In this document: positions 22,292 to 33,152 of the stretch, one piece after another
How positions within the stretch are numbered: the stretch's first letter is position 1
Layout: each line of letters opens with the position of its first letter
Origin: Raphanus sativus
Taxonomy: Eukaryota; Streptophyta; Magnoliopsida; Brassicales; Brassicaceae
Assembly: GCF_000801105.2 (NCBI RefSeq)
Contig: NC_079516.1
Location: 310,001 to 374,000 of the forward strand
DNA length: 64,000 bases
Direction: 5' to 3'
Notes under the pieces: generated by a model
Databases searched by the model: none
What the model saw: the letters and a program-made list of their open reading frames with translations, nothing else
Told to the model about the DNA's origin: nothing
Position numbers and translations under genes: made by a program

Positions 22292-24673
22292 TTAGAGAGG
22301 TTGACCACTAATCCACCTTTTGAACATGATTGAATTTTCCTTTGGACTATACTCTAACGTGTGCCCACCTCCCTATAAAACCAAACCCACAAACCATATC
22401 AAGAAAGAAAAAAAAACTCTGCATGTTATGCTAATAAAGATGTGTAACAAAGAGGTAACCTTCACAGTAGCAAAGGTCATTTTATTAGCATAAGTCGTGG
22501 TGTATCCAGCGACTTTATCAAGTATCATCCACGGCCTCCATTTATCAGTAACGGAATAGTTGAGAGACTTTATCCATGCTCGAGTTGAAACGAAAGGGAT
22601 TCCCATATCGTGATCGCCGCTGATGCCAGATAGAAGGTTACAAAACAAAATATTTAATGAAGCACAAGCTTGTAAAAAGAAAGTTGTGTAACCTGAAGAT
22701 GAGAGATCTATAGCCTTTGATGCTGTTATTCAGATGGTATGGTATGCTGCTTTTAATGTCATGAGGGCACCGCATATTATAGTCACATCGTTTCCATGTC
22801 CCTGTAGTCCCCTACAGTTCAAATTAAACCCTCATTAGAGTTTAGTCCATTAGTTATAACCATTGATATATATATATATATATATATGCTAATATGAATT
22901 TGTCATATACCTTCACCACTTTAAGTGCTCTGCGTACGCTCTCGTTATTAGCCCAGTATTCTGATAACGAATATCGATACGTCTGAAACACGCAACCTTG
23001 TCAACATTGTTTTCTAGTGGTTTGTTAGGTGACTAGCTATTTTGATCAAAAGATGCCAAGAAGCTTACATAATTTTGGGTCACAGTTTGATTCTAGAATA
23101 AGTTCTTCATTTACTCTAAAAACACACTGAACATATACCACATGCATATCCTAAGTTAGTGATAATACCATTGAATCGCAAGTCGTGCAACTAGTTTCCA
23201 GAACGTGTAACCTACCTGCTTGAACTCCTGAACGAGTTTCAAGCATTCTTTGTTAAGAGGAAACACGTTAAAATAGTTTCCTCCACAGCTTCTCTTCATG
23301 GACTACAAAGTAAAAGTTTTGCAATGGTCGTTAGCTACTTGATTATGGAGACAAGAGACAAATGTTCTCATATATACATCATATAGCTCATCAGAGATGA
23401 GTCCCATTCCATGAGCAAATGGAATGCGAGCGTTCCCATCAAGTTCACCGTCTGTTAAGGGGTTTCCAAGCACGTAGCCCTGTTGTTTGAAATCATAGAG
23501 AAGAGGAAACACAGACTAAATCTTTAGTTCTTAATGCTTGATAAGGTATATGAAGATAGTGTAAGGAGCAAGCAAATATTGATGTACCTTGAGATTTATT
23601 TGAGGTTCGCAGCTTAGGTCATTTCCTGTGATAAAATAGTGAAATAAGTAAATAACTGACAAGAAACATGTTTCAACAAAAAAAAAACTGATCAGGAAAC
23701 AAGATTCAAAGAAAAGGTGCTTGCATGGGGATTGAAAATGATAAAGGAAAAAGAGTGTTACCATTTGAGATTTCGTGAACGATGGCTGGAATCACTATAC
23801 CGGCATAAGAGTTTCCGGCGACATATAAAGGATTGGAGAAATATTCAGGATGCTTGGCTAGCCACTGCACAGCAAACACAACACAGTCTTAAATGTTTGT
23901 ATGCATCAAAAGGAAGATGATAGTTTGCTGTTTACCTTACGAATAAACTCATTAACCCGCTTAGCTGCTTCAGTGTCACTTGGTGTTTCAGCATGTTGAT
24001 TTCTTGAGTAGGAGAATCCAGTCCCAACAGGCTGGTCCAGATATATTATATTCGCCACCTGAAAACAAGAAATGATCTTAAAAACTCGAAGTTTCATTTG
24101 GTTTGTGATCATGAGTAATATGTGTTAACCTTAGTCCATGAGTATGTAGTAGAGACCAAGGATGGGATACTTCCGTTGTATGTCTCCACCTTAAAAGCAA
24201 GCGGTCCTGATTTTTTTTTTCAATTCAAACAGATCATTAACTATTCTTTGGAGAAAAAGAAGAAGGAAGACTTCTTATAAACAAGGCCAGAGAAAGAAGA
24301 GCAGCCAGGTCATTAACTATTCACCATTCTCATAAACAAGGCCAGAGAAAGAAGAGCAGCCAGGTCCTCCACTTAACCAGACAAGAAGAGGGTCTTCTTC
24401 TGGGCTCCTCTCTGATTTTATAAAGTAATAGAACATTTGATCTTCATCTGCCTCACCTAGACCAATGTACCTAAATGATTAAACTCCAAAACTTAGTACA
24501 CAGATCCATACATATAATTAATATGAAGAGGAACAATACCCGGTTTCAAGCTCAAAAGGAAGAGGGCCTTCAAAACCAGGAAGATATCTGATGACAGAAC
24601 CTGAATCAGCATGGTGAATAACAACAAGCAGTAGTTGCAGCAGCAGCGACAACTTGAATATCCAGGAACCCAT
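22292..24673 (-). pseudogene. serine carboxypeptidase-like acyltransferase, copy D (nearly complete, one frameshift)
   Basis: The best-preserved copy. Exons include 24673-24540, 24470-24325, 24206-24130, 24058-23936, 23864-23762, 23625-23588, 23479-23378, 23302-23216, a 58-nt exon near 23130-23070 and 22982-22911, followed by the 3' exons. Present are a signal peptide ([21 protein letters not shown]), [25 protein letters not shown], the serine motif GNSYAG (usually GxSYSG), SGDHDMGIP and GGHTLEYSP. All frames agree until the 58-nt exon, which lacks 11 bases (equivalent to gcaatcaggag on + in copies C and E). That shifts the frame to a TAA in the next exon. Exon 2 is followed by a partial tandem duplicate of itself (24263-24340). 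A truncated protein without the Asp and His of the triad is the expected product. Confidence 0.8.
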
Positions 24674-25082
24674 TTTCTCTTGAATGTTTGAGTGTTATGA
24701 CAAAACATCTTTAAACTAAAGAAAACATAGGAGTTGACTAAAATAAAAGAAAGACCAAATCTTTTCTATCGAGTAGACTTTAAAAGAGTCACTCTGTAAT
24801 GAAAAGTTGTGCACGTGAGAAGAGACAGAGTCGCGTGTAACGTGCGTTGCAGCTGGGTCTAATACACATTAGTACAATACATGCTAGATCCAACAACATT
24901 TGTAATACAATAAGAGGCAAATACTTAATCACTTGTTGGTAGGAAAAGCTTAACAAAGAAAGTGGAAGTAATAAAGGAAACCCACGAGTAGTAGTAACAT
25001 GTAACATTTATTTATGATAAATCAACAAACCAAACCAAACACTTCCAGCTTATACATTAACCAAGATTAATGTTAGTGTGTG
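24674..25082. promoter_or_regulatory. upstream region of SCPL copy D
   Basis: Minus-strand upstream region, repeated almost exactly upstream of copy C (21835-22291). It has a CACGTG core near 24812-24817, a G-box-type site often bound by bZIP/bHLH factors. Regulation is inference only. Confidence 0.45.
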
Positions 25083-28000
25083 TTAGAGAGGTTGACCACT
25101 TATCCACCTCTTGAACATGATTGAATTTTCCTCTGGTTTATACTCTAACGTGTGCCCACCTCCCTATCAAACCAAACCCACAAAACCAAATCAAGAAAAA
25201 AAAAACTCTGCATGTTATGTTAATAAAGAATGGGTAGCAAAGAGGTAGTAACCTTCACAGTAGCAAAGGTCATCTTATTAGCATAAGTTGTGGTGTATCC
25301 AGCGACTTTATCAAGTATCATCCACGGCCTCCATTTCTCAGTAACGGAATAGTTGAGAGACTCTATCCATGCTCGAGTTGAAACGAACGGGGTTGTCATA
25401 TCGTGATCGCCGCTAATGCCAGAAGATGGTTTAGAAACAATAATATTAATGAAGCACAAGCTTATTAAAAGAAGTTGTGTACCTGATGATGAGAGATCTA
25501 TAGCCTGCAATGCTGTTACTAAGATGGTGGGGTATGCTGCTTTTAATGTCTTGATTGCACTGCACTTTATAACTACATCGTTCCCATTTCTCTGTAGTCC
25601 CCTGCAATCCAAATATCATCTTAAGAGTTCGATCATCAGATTGTGGTACCAATGATGTATGATGGTATTAACTCTGTCACATACCTTCAGCACTCCAAGT
25701 GCTCTACGTACGCTCTCGTTATTAGCCCAATATTCTGATAATAGATACCTATACGTCTGCAACACACAAGCTTGTTAATATTTTCTTCTCTAGTGGTTTG
25801 CAGTTGATTTAAAGTTACTTACATAGCAATCAGGAGATGTAGTGTCACAATTTGTATCTAGGACAAGCTCTTCATATATTCTAGAGACACTCTGTAAGAT
25901 AAAACCACAAATTCAAAGTTAGTTAGTGAACTTGTTTACCTTATTTAGCAATCCATAAAACTTCATTCAGAATGTGCATACCTGCTTAAACTCGTCAATT
26001 AGTTTCAAGCATTCTGTGTTAAGAGGATCTACATTTACATACTTTTCTCCACAACTTATCTTCATCGACTACAAAGTAAGATTTGGTTCGTTAATTACTT
26101 TATGGGATCCCCTTACTTTACTGTGGCAAAAAAAAGAGATTGTTATTGGTAACCTCATGGAGTTCATCAGAGATGAGTGCCATTCCATGAGCAAATGGAA
26201 CGCGAGTGTTATTGTCAAGATCGAAGTCTGTTACCGGGTTTCCGAGCACATAGCCCTGTTGTTGTTGGAGGAGAAAAACAAAAACAAAAACAAAAACTCT
26301 AAATCCTTAGTGCTTGATAAGGCTATATATGGAAATAACGTAGGCATCAAGTAAATGGTAATGAACCTGTAGATTTATTTGAGGTTTGCAGCATATACAA
26401 TTTCCTTTTGACATTTCTTGAACGATGGCTGGAATCACCTTACCGGAATAAGAGTTTCCGGTGACATAGAAAGGGTTGGAGGAATACTCAGGATGGTTAG
26501 CTAGCCACTGCACAAGAACTAAGTCCATTTGTTAGCATGTGCAAGTAGAGCTGGAACAAGACTATGATTTTAATTTTGTTTTAAAGCTTAAATTTTTTGT
26601 TAAATAAAAAATATAAATGATAGTTTAAAACTTTAAGTTTTAACTTATATTTCTTAGTTTTAAGATCAATATTATCAGAAGAAAAGTTAAATGTATATAA
26701 ATAGAACTATTAAATTTTAAAATTATATCATTAGTTCTTTAAATGTACGGTTTAATATTTATTTTGAACAATCATTATCAATAAATAATAAAAAAATCCA
26801 AAAGTCTAAGCACAAAGACAGACTGTTTACCTTACGGACAAACTCATCGACCCGCTTAACTGATCCTGTATCACTTGGTATATCAGCATGTGGGTTTCTT
26901 GAGTAAGAGTAACCAGCTCCAACAGGCTGATCCAAATATATTATATTCGCCACCTAAAAATAAGAAATTATCTTAAAACTTGAAGATATGAAGATCATGG
27001 ATAAAAAATACAAAGTTATTGTTGTTGTTTGCCTCGGGTCAACTGCCGGTTCGTTACCTAGGGCTTCCTCTTCTCACCAAGAAAATGACAGTCAATGACT
27101 ACATGCCCTTAGTAGAGAAGATCAGGAAAAGAATGAGCTCCTGGACTGGTCGGTTCCTCTCACATGCTGGTCGCCTTCAGCTGATCAATTCAGTCATTAC
27201 GAGTCTTGCAAATTTCTGGTTAGCGGCTTTCAGATTGCCCTGTAGCTGCTTGAAAGAGATTGAGAGTCTATGTGCAGCTTTTTTATGGTCAGGGCCGGAT
27301 TTAAAAACTACGAAAGCAAAGGTTAGCTGGCAAGACATATGCTTCCCTAAGAATGAAGGTGGATTAGGCATAAGATCCTTGAGAGAAATAAACAAAGTTC
27401 ACTGCCTGAAACTCATTTGGAGAATTGCTTCCGCACGGTCTTCTTTGTGGGTTAAATGGATCCATTGCTACTTGATAAGGAAGGGGTCCTTTTGGTCGAT
27501 CTCAGCTACTACAAACTTGGGGTCTTGGATGTGGAAAAAGATTCTGAAGATGAGGAGTATAGCAAGAGCTTTTATCCAAGTCGACGTCCGAAGTGGTACT
27601 CATACTTCATTTTGGCATGAAGTGTGGTCTCAGATTGGGTGTCTTAAGGACGTGGTTGGTGATAGAGGCATCATAGCTCTAGGCATTGATCGAAATGCTA
27701 TGATGGCAGATGTCATTGCAAGTCACAGAAGGCGGAGGCACAGACAGAGTATCTTAAATGATATCGAAGATGAGATTGATAAGCTACGTGTTGGAGGGTT
27801 GCAGGACTCAGATGACATTCAGTTATGGAAGTGGGGAGAAGGGAAGTTTGTAAACAAATTCTCTTCAAAAAAGACTTGGGAGCAATTGCGGAGTCGACGT
27901 CAAATCTGTCCTTGGAGTAAAGGAGTATGGTTCTCTCAGTCAACCCCAAAGTACTCTTTCATGCTATGGATTGCACTAAGAAACAGACTACAAACGGGAG

Positions 28001-29063
28001 ATAAAATGCAAGTATGGAATGTCTCAGTTAACACAGAGTGTGTTTTATGCCATGGAGCTCAAGAGACTCGCCAGCATCTCTTTTTCCAATGCCCCTACTC
28101 CTCAGCGGTTTGGGAAAGCTTGGTTAAAGGGCTTCTCAAGGATGATTTTTCTACTGATTGGGATACCATTGGAACAATTGTTTCTGGTACGAGTTATCCT
28201 CACACAGAGATGTTCCTCATCAGGTATTCCTTCCAGATTGCAGTCCATAGCATTTGGAGAGAGCGCAATGCGAGGAGGCATGGAGAAGAACCGAAAGTGG
28301 CTGCTATTTTGACCAATCTCATCGACAAAACGATAAGGATTCACCTCCTTGCTGTCAAGACAAAGGGCCATGCGTATTTGGAGAGGAGTCTTCGCGCATG
28401 GTTCGGAAGGAGACAAGTCCCAAATCAAACTTAAAGTTTTTGAAGATCTTTTGATTCTTTAGTAGTTGGAGTATATAAATAAAAACAGATGCACTTGATG
28501 TAACAGGTTTTTTGCTTGAATATAATTTTACATTCATTCAAAAAAAAAAAGAATATGTAGTAGAGACCAAAGATGGGACACTTCCGTTGTATGTCTCCAC
28601 CTTAAAAGCAAGAGGTCCTGATTTTTTTTTTTTTTGTTCAATTAAAACAAGTCATTGACTTATTCTGTGGAGACAAAAGAAGAAGGAAGACTTGAGACTT
28701 TTACCACTCTCATAAACAAGTCCAGAGAAAGAAGAGCAGCCAGGTCCTCCAGTTAACCAGACAAGAAGAGGGTCTGTTTTTGGATTGTTCTCGGATTTAA
28801 TGAAGTAATAAAACAACTGATCTTCCTCTGCTTCACCAACACCGATGTACCTGAATCCATTCAACTCCAAACTCTAGAGTCATGCAGTCTATAAGACTAA
28901 TATGAAGAATAAGATGAAGAGAGACAGACCCGGTTTCAAGTTCGAAGGGAAGAGGGCCTTCAAAACCAGGAAGATATCTGATGACTGAACCTGCATCAGC
29001 ATGATGCTGAATCAACACAAATAGAAGTTGCAGGAGCAGTGACTTTAGTATCCATGAACCCAT
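25083..29063 (-). pseudogene. serine carboxypeptidase-like acyltransferase, copy E, interrupted by a LINE
   Basis: Exon 1 begins at 29063 (MGSWILKSLLLQLLFVLIQH). Exon 2 has [16 protein letters not shown]. Exon 3 reads normally to STTY and then meets the end of a LINE at 28550. Downstream exons resume from about 26954 with [12 protein letters not shown], the serine motif [21 protein letters not shown], the aspartate exon and a last exon ending at 25083. The insertion removed the end of exon 3 and its donor. Apart from this the exons seen keep frame, so the LINE may be the first lesion. Exons 5 and 6 are fused without the intron seen in copies A, B and D (see findings). An A/T-rich 250-bp insertion is present in the intron near 26550-26800. 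Confidence 0.85.
27024..28550 (+). mobile_element. 5'-truncated LINE (L1 type), 3' part of ORF2
   Basis: An open frame of up to 471 codons (27019-28434) matches the C-terminal half of plant L1 ORF2. It begins just after the reverse transcriptase core (SGQLPVRYLGLPLLTKKM, then SSWTGRFLSHAGRLQLI). It includes the zinc-binding zf-RVT region (CVLCHGAQETRQHLFFQC) and ends near RAWFGRRQ. A short 3' UTR and an A11 tail (28540-28550) follow. The endonuclease and RT catalytic parts are absent, so it is dead on arrival, typical of target-primed reverse transcription. It sits antisense inside SCPL copy E. The open frame over 1.4 kb suggests a fairly recent insertion. A clean target duplication was not found. 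Confidence 0.9.
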
Positions 29064-29337
29064 TCCTTTTCTTGAATATGTTGAGTGTTAGACAAACATC
29101 TATATTTATACTTAAAAACAGAGCCGTTGACTCAAAAAAAATATGTGGAAGCTTTTCAGTTCGGTCATGTCTCTAAACCGATTATGGCTCCGGTTTAATC
29201 TTTCTTTTCTCTATAAATAAAGACCATATCTTTTTAATATATTTTTGAAGAAAAGTTAGCAGGTCACTGGGTGCATTATTTTATACAAATACTATAAGAA
29301 AACAACTACTTACGTAGGCATGACTTGTTGTTAATGA

Positions 29338-29584
29338 AGTAGAAGAACAGAGTTGATCTTGCTCTAGCCTCACCAACACCTACGTACCTTAATGAATAAA
29401 CTCCAAAACTAAGAACAAAGAGCTATACATTGCAAAGATAATGAATAAGATGAAGAGAGGAAGAGGACCCGGTTTTAAGCTCAAAATGAAGAGGGCCTTC
29501 AAAAGTCAAAACCAGGAAGAACCTGAATCAGCATGCTAAATCAAACACTAACAGAAGCTGAAACTTGAGTATCCAAGAATCCAT
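29338..29584 (-). pseudogene. SCPL 5'-end relic (copy F)
   Basis: Only pieces of exon 1 (ATG at 29584; MDSWILKFQ-type start, then GPLHFELKTG) and the first part of exon 2 (near 29340-29390) are left. Exon 1 carries small indels. It is the far end of the SCPL array next to TGA6. Confidence 0.75.
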
Positions 29585-29989
29585 TTTCTTATGTTTTTTT
29601 TAAAGTGTTACAATTACAAAACAGAGGCGTTTAGAGAAAAAAACAGAGGCGTTGACAAAAAAAAGATGGTATCTTAGGAGCCGAGTTGGTAAGGGGGTTT
29701 GCACATGGGCACGTGATGATGCACGTAGGAGCGACAAAGTCGCGTGTAAAGTGCTCTGCAGTTTTGCACATGGGAGCAAGCAATCCGATTAAAGGCCAAA
29801 ATTAATCTTATCAGCTATTTTGGGTGGTTTTGTAATTTAAAAACATAAGAGTTCTTTTGAGGCTAATAAAAATAGTATAGGGTTTAGTTTTGCAATTTTT
29901 ACTTTAAATTTGATCGATGTTCATTTGACGATGGTTGGTGTTAGTAGAGAGACAAAAACGACGTCTCGGAGATTGAAATTACAGATCGT

Positions 29990-30020
<31 letters not shown>

Positions 30021-30682
30021 CTCTCTTCCTTCAAATCCGATTTCAGACAACCTTTTACTCGGACAGAAGATTTCTACTTTTCAGGTCAGCTTCTTCCTCA
30101 AACTCAAACTCTTTAGCTCACGTTTTTGAGTTTCCTCGTTTCCTTGCTTTGCAGCTTACTTTTATTTTCACTTCTGTTTCTGCCTTTGGAAATTAAGTTG
30201 ACTTTCTTAAAAGGCTACAAAAAAAAGTTTCAAGCTTTTGTTTGAATTTAATATGATTTTTAAATTCCATGCCTCTGTTGAATTATGTTAAAAAAGAATA
30301 GGTTTTGAATTCTTGGTGGTTAGTTATTGATTTGAATGATGAACTGCTTCTCTATTGCTTAGTTTTCGCTTTTGTATTAGATTCAAAATCCTAGTTGATG
30401 CTAAAGTACATGAATCGCCGAATCTATTTCCTAATTAAGAGGCTCAAGTAGTTAAGCTACTGCAGTGAGAGTTAAACCGGTTTTACTTAACCAATATATC
30501 GATCTTTTGTTCGTGTACTTCCAATTCCAAGCTTAGGAATTTTTTTTACCGTTGCAGTTATATAAGTTCCACTGAGGTTAACTTCTAATCTGCTGGCTAA
30601 GAGTAGTGCTTGCCTGCCTGCACAAGTGGACAGTAACCGAGGCTTCAAGTATTAGTTCAAAGTACAGATGTCTCAACTGATG
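29585..30682 (+). promoter_or_regulatory. TGA6 promoter and 5' UTR region
   Basis: Upstream of the TGA6 start codon. It holds a long CT microsatellite (29992-30019), typical of plant 5' UTRs, and likely non-coding first exon(s) (for example before a donor near 30085). No other gene seen. Confidence 0.55.
29992..30019 (+). repeat. (CT)14 microsatellite
   Basis: A perfect CT dinucleotide run in the probable TGA6 5' UTR. Such tracts are common near plant transcription starts. Confidence 0.9.
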
Positions 30683-32663
30683 ATGGCTGATACCAGTTCA
30701 AGGACTGATGTCTCAACTGATGGCGACACAGATCCTAGAGATCTGGGGGTTAGCTCGTAATCTGGCTCTCAAATCATTTTTATTATTTTCTTTATAAAAT
30801 GTCTGACTCGTGGGAGGCTTGAACCGGGGTTCCCTTGGGGAGATTCCACCGGTAGAGCCAAATCCACAGGGCTAATTCCTGATGTTACTTACATGCATTG
30901 CAGTCTGATAGAGGGCAAATGATGCTTGCTGCTGCTTCTGATTCCAGTGGATCAAAGGATAAGTTGGATCAGAAGGTGAGATATATTCAATCTCTAGGAA
31001 TCAACAACTATCTGTCTATATCGTGCATATACATACATAACCTTGTTTTCTTTTCTTTTCTTTTCTTTTGATCCATAGACTCTTCGTAGGCTTGCTCAAA
31101 ATCGAGAGGCAGCAAGGAAAAGCAGACTGAGGAAGAAGGTTTCTTTTGCATCTGTTTTTGAATTTTTCTTATATATTACTACTACTGCTTCCTTGTAACA
31201 TCATCTCTAGAAGAATACCTATCTGCCATTACTTGAGCTTGTTTTCGTTTCTTCTATAGGCCTATGTTCAGCAGCTGGAGAACAGTCGATTGAAGCTGAC
31301 TCAACTTGAGCAGGAGCTGCAAAGAGCAAGGCAACAGGTTTTGACTCTGCTCTCTTTATTTGGTCTGATTCTGATAAGTAAAATTTTAATGGAGGAATAT
31401 AGAAAGAGACTTCACTTCAGCCAATGCCTAATGCCCACTTCAGCCGGTTGACTAGTTAGTAGAGTCTTGGATTATTAGCCTGAAGTAGAGGAGGAAAAAT
31501 AGACTTATGGATCATCGTTGATAGTTTTGGTTGTTCTGGTTCTTATAAGATTCTGTGTCATGTCTGTATATGTGTAACTTAGGGGGTTTTCATCTCAAGC
31601 TCAGGAGACCAAGCCCATTCCACTGGTGGAAATGGTAATCTTCTTTTCTTCCTCGTTAGTTTTAATATTTGATCTTTTGGTAATTTATAGGAAAGATAAT
31701 TGCATATACTCCATTCTTGAGTTGGCTTGATTTGATTTATGAATTGGTGATTGCGTAAGTCATTTAATGGCAAAATGGTTAGGCTTATTTAGATTTAACG
31801 GTTTCAATTTCAAGAGTCAGTGACTTTCCATATGGTTAGTGCTGGTGTAAGCTTAGGTATGTGCAAGGTGTAAGCATCATGTTTTTTTTCTTGATCTTGT
31901 ACACTTGTCTTTTTGCAGGTGCTTTGGCATTTGATGCCGAACATTCACGATGGCTTGAAGAAAAGAACAGGCAAATGAACGAGCTGAGATCTGCTCTGAA
32001 TGCTCACGCAGGTGATACTGAGCTCCGGATAATCGTGGACGGAGTGATGACTCACTACGAGGAGCTATTCAGGATCAAGAGCAATGCAGCTAAGAACGAT
32101 GTCTTCCACTTACTATCCGGAATGTGGAAAACACCGGCTGAGAGATGTTTCTTGTGGCTTGGAGGGTTCCGTTCATCCGAACTTCTCAAGGTTTGAGCTC
32201 TGCTCTTTACAAAGTTCATAAAGAATGCAATAAAACAAATCTAATAATGGGTTCAAAACTTTTCTGGCAGCTTCTTGCGAATCAGCTGGAGCCAATGACA
32301 GAACGGCAGGTGATGGGCTTAAACAGCTTGCAGCAGACGTCTCAGCAGGCTGAAGATGCGTTGTCTCAAGGGATGGAGAGTTTACAGCAGTCATTAGCTG
32401 ATACTTTATCTAGTGGAACTCTTGGCTCCAGTTCTTCTGACAATGTCGCCAGCTACATGGGTCAGATGGCCATGGCGATGGGGCAGTTAGGTACACTCGA
32501 AGGATTCATCCGACAGGCTGATAACTTGAGGCTGCAAACACTGCAACAGATGATCAGAGTGTTAACAACGCGTCAGTCAGCTCGTGCTCTTCTTGCCATA
32601 CATGATTATACATCTCGACTACGTGCGCTTAGTTCCTTGTGGCTTGCCCGGCCTAGAGAGTGA
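30683..32663 (+). CDS. TGA6: TGA-class bZIP transcription factor
   Basis: Seven coding exons: 30683-30748, 30904-30975, 31079-31138, 31260-31337, 31583-31634, 31919-32190 and 32271-32663. They give 330 residues, the Arabidopsis TGA6 length as I recall. The bZIP basic region (NREAARKSRLRKK) is followed by a leucine zipper (YVQQLENSRLKLTQLEQEL). The C-terminal DOG1 domain (LNAHAGDTELRIIVDG to the end) contains the NPR1-contact region. TGA6 binds TGACG (as-1) elements and acts with NPR1 in salicylic-acid defence and detoxification; this is known from Arabidopsis. In-frame ATGs at 30668 and 30680 precede the chosen start (MADTSS). All frames close and no damage is seen. Confidence 0.96.
30784..30880 (-). 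mobile_element. possible tRNA-derived SINE remnant in TGA6 intron 1
   Basis: Read on the minus strand, it has a box A-like TGGCTCTACCGGTGG and a box B-like GGTTCAAGCC about 45 nt apart, followed by an A-rich tail. These are the internal Pol III promoter pattern of plant SINEs. No target duplication was found. Confidence 0.4.
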
Positions 32664-33152
32664 ACACACACAGAAATAGTGCTTTGCTCAGCTCTATACA
32701 TAATCTTACAAACTCAATTCGGTAGGGATACTCCTTCCAAGAGATCGATCACAAAGCAAAAGGCCTTCTTAGATTCTTACCAAAAGCAATATTTTGGGAA
32801 AGAAGACTGCAGTTTTTGAAAATGGTTCTCTGATTGTGTTATGTGTTGTAATCTTTAGCTAATAAGGTTGTGTAGTTTCTAGAGAGAGAGAGTGATTGTT
32901 CATAAATAGATTATCAGTGTAAGGTGGTAGTAACCAACGTGACAGAAGATAAGATACTTTCAGGAACTTGAATTGTATGATGATCATAAGTCAAAAAGAC
33001 AAATAAGCTTTAGAGAGGACTCCCACAAATGAAAAGGTCTAATTATTTTTTTTAGGAAGAAGACTATCTTCCTTAAGGTTCGAAAATACAATACTGGAAA
33101 GAGACTTGACAAAAAACAAAAAAACAAGTAAGAGGAAAACAATCACCAGTTC
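32664..33152. other. convergent 3' flanks of TGA6 and the LYR gene
   Basis: 3' UTRs of two convergent genes. A GA-rich run occurs near 32880-32893. No further gene. Confidence 0.6.

Noticed and set aside
27019..28434. Host gene with a zinc-binding reverse-transcriptase-like domain
   Set aside because: 3' UTR, A tail, 5' truncation and interruption of an exon identify a LINE fragment.
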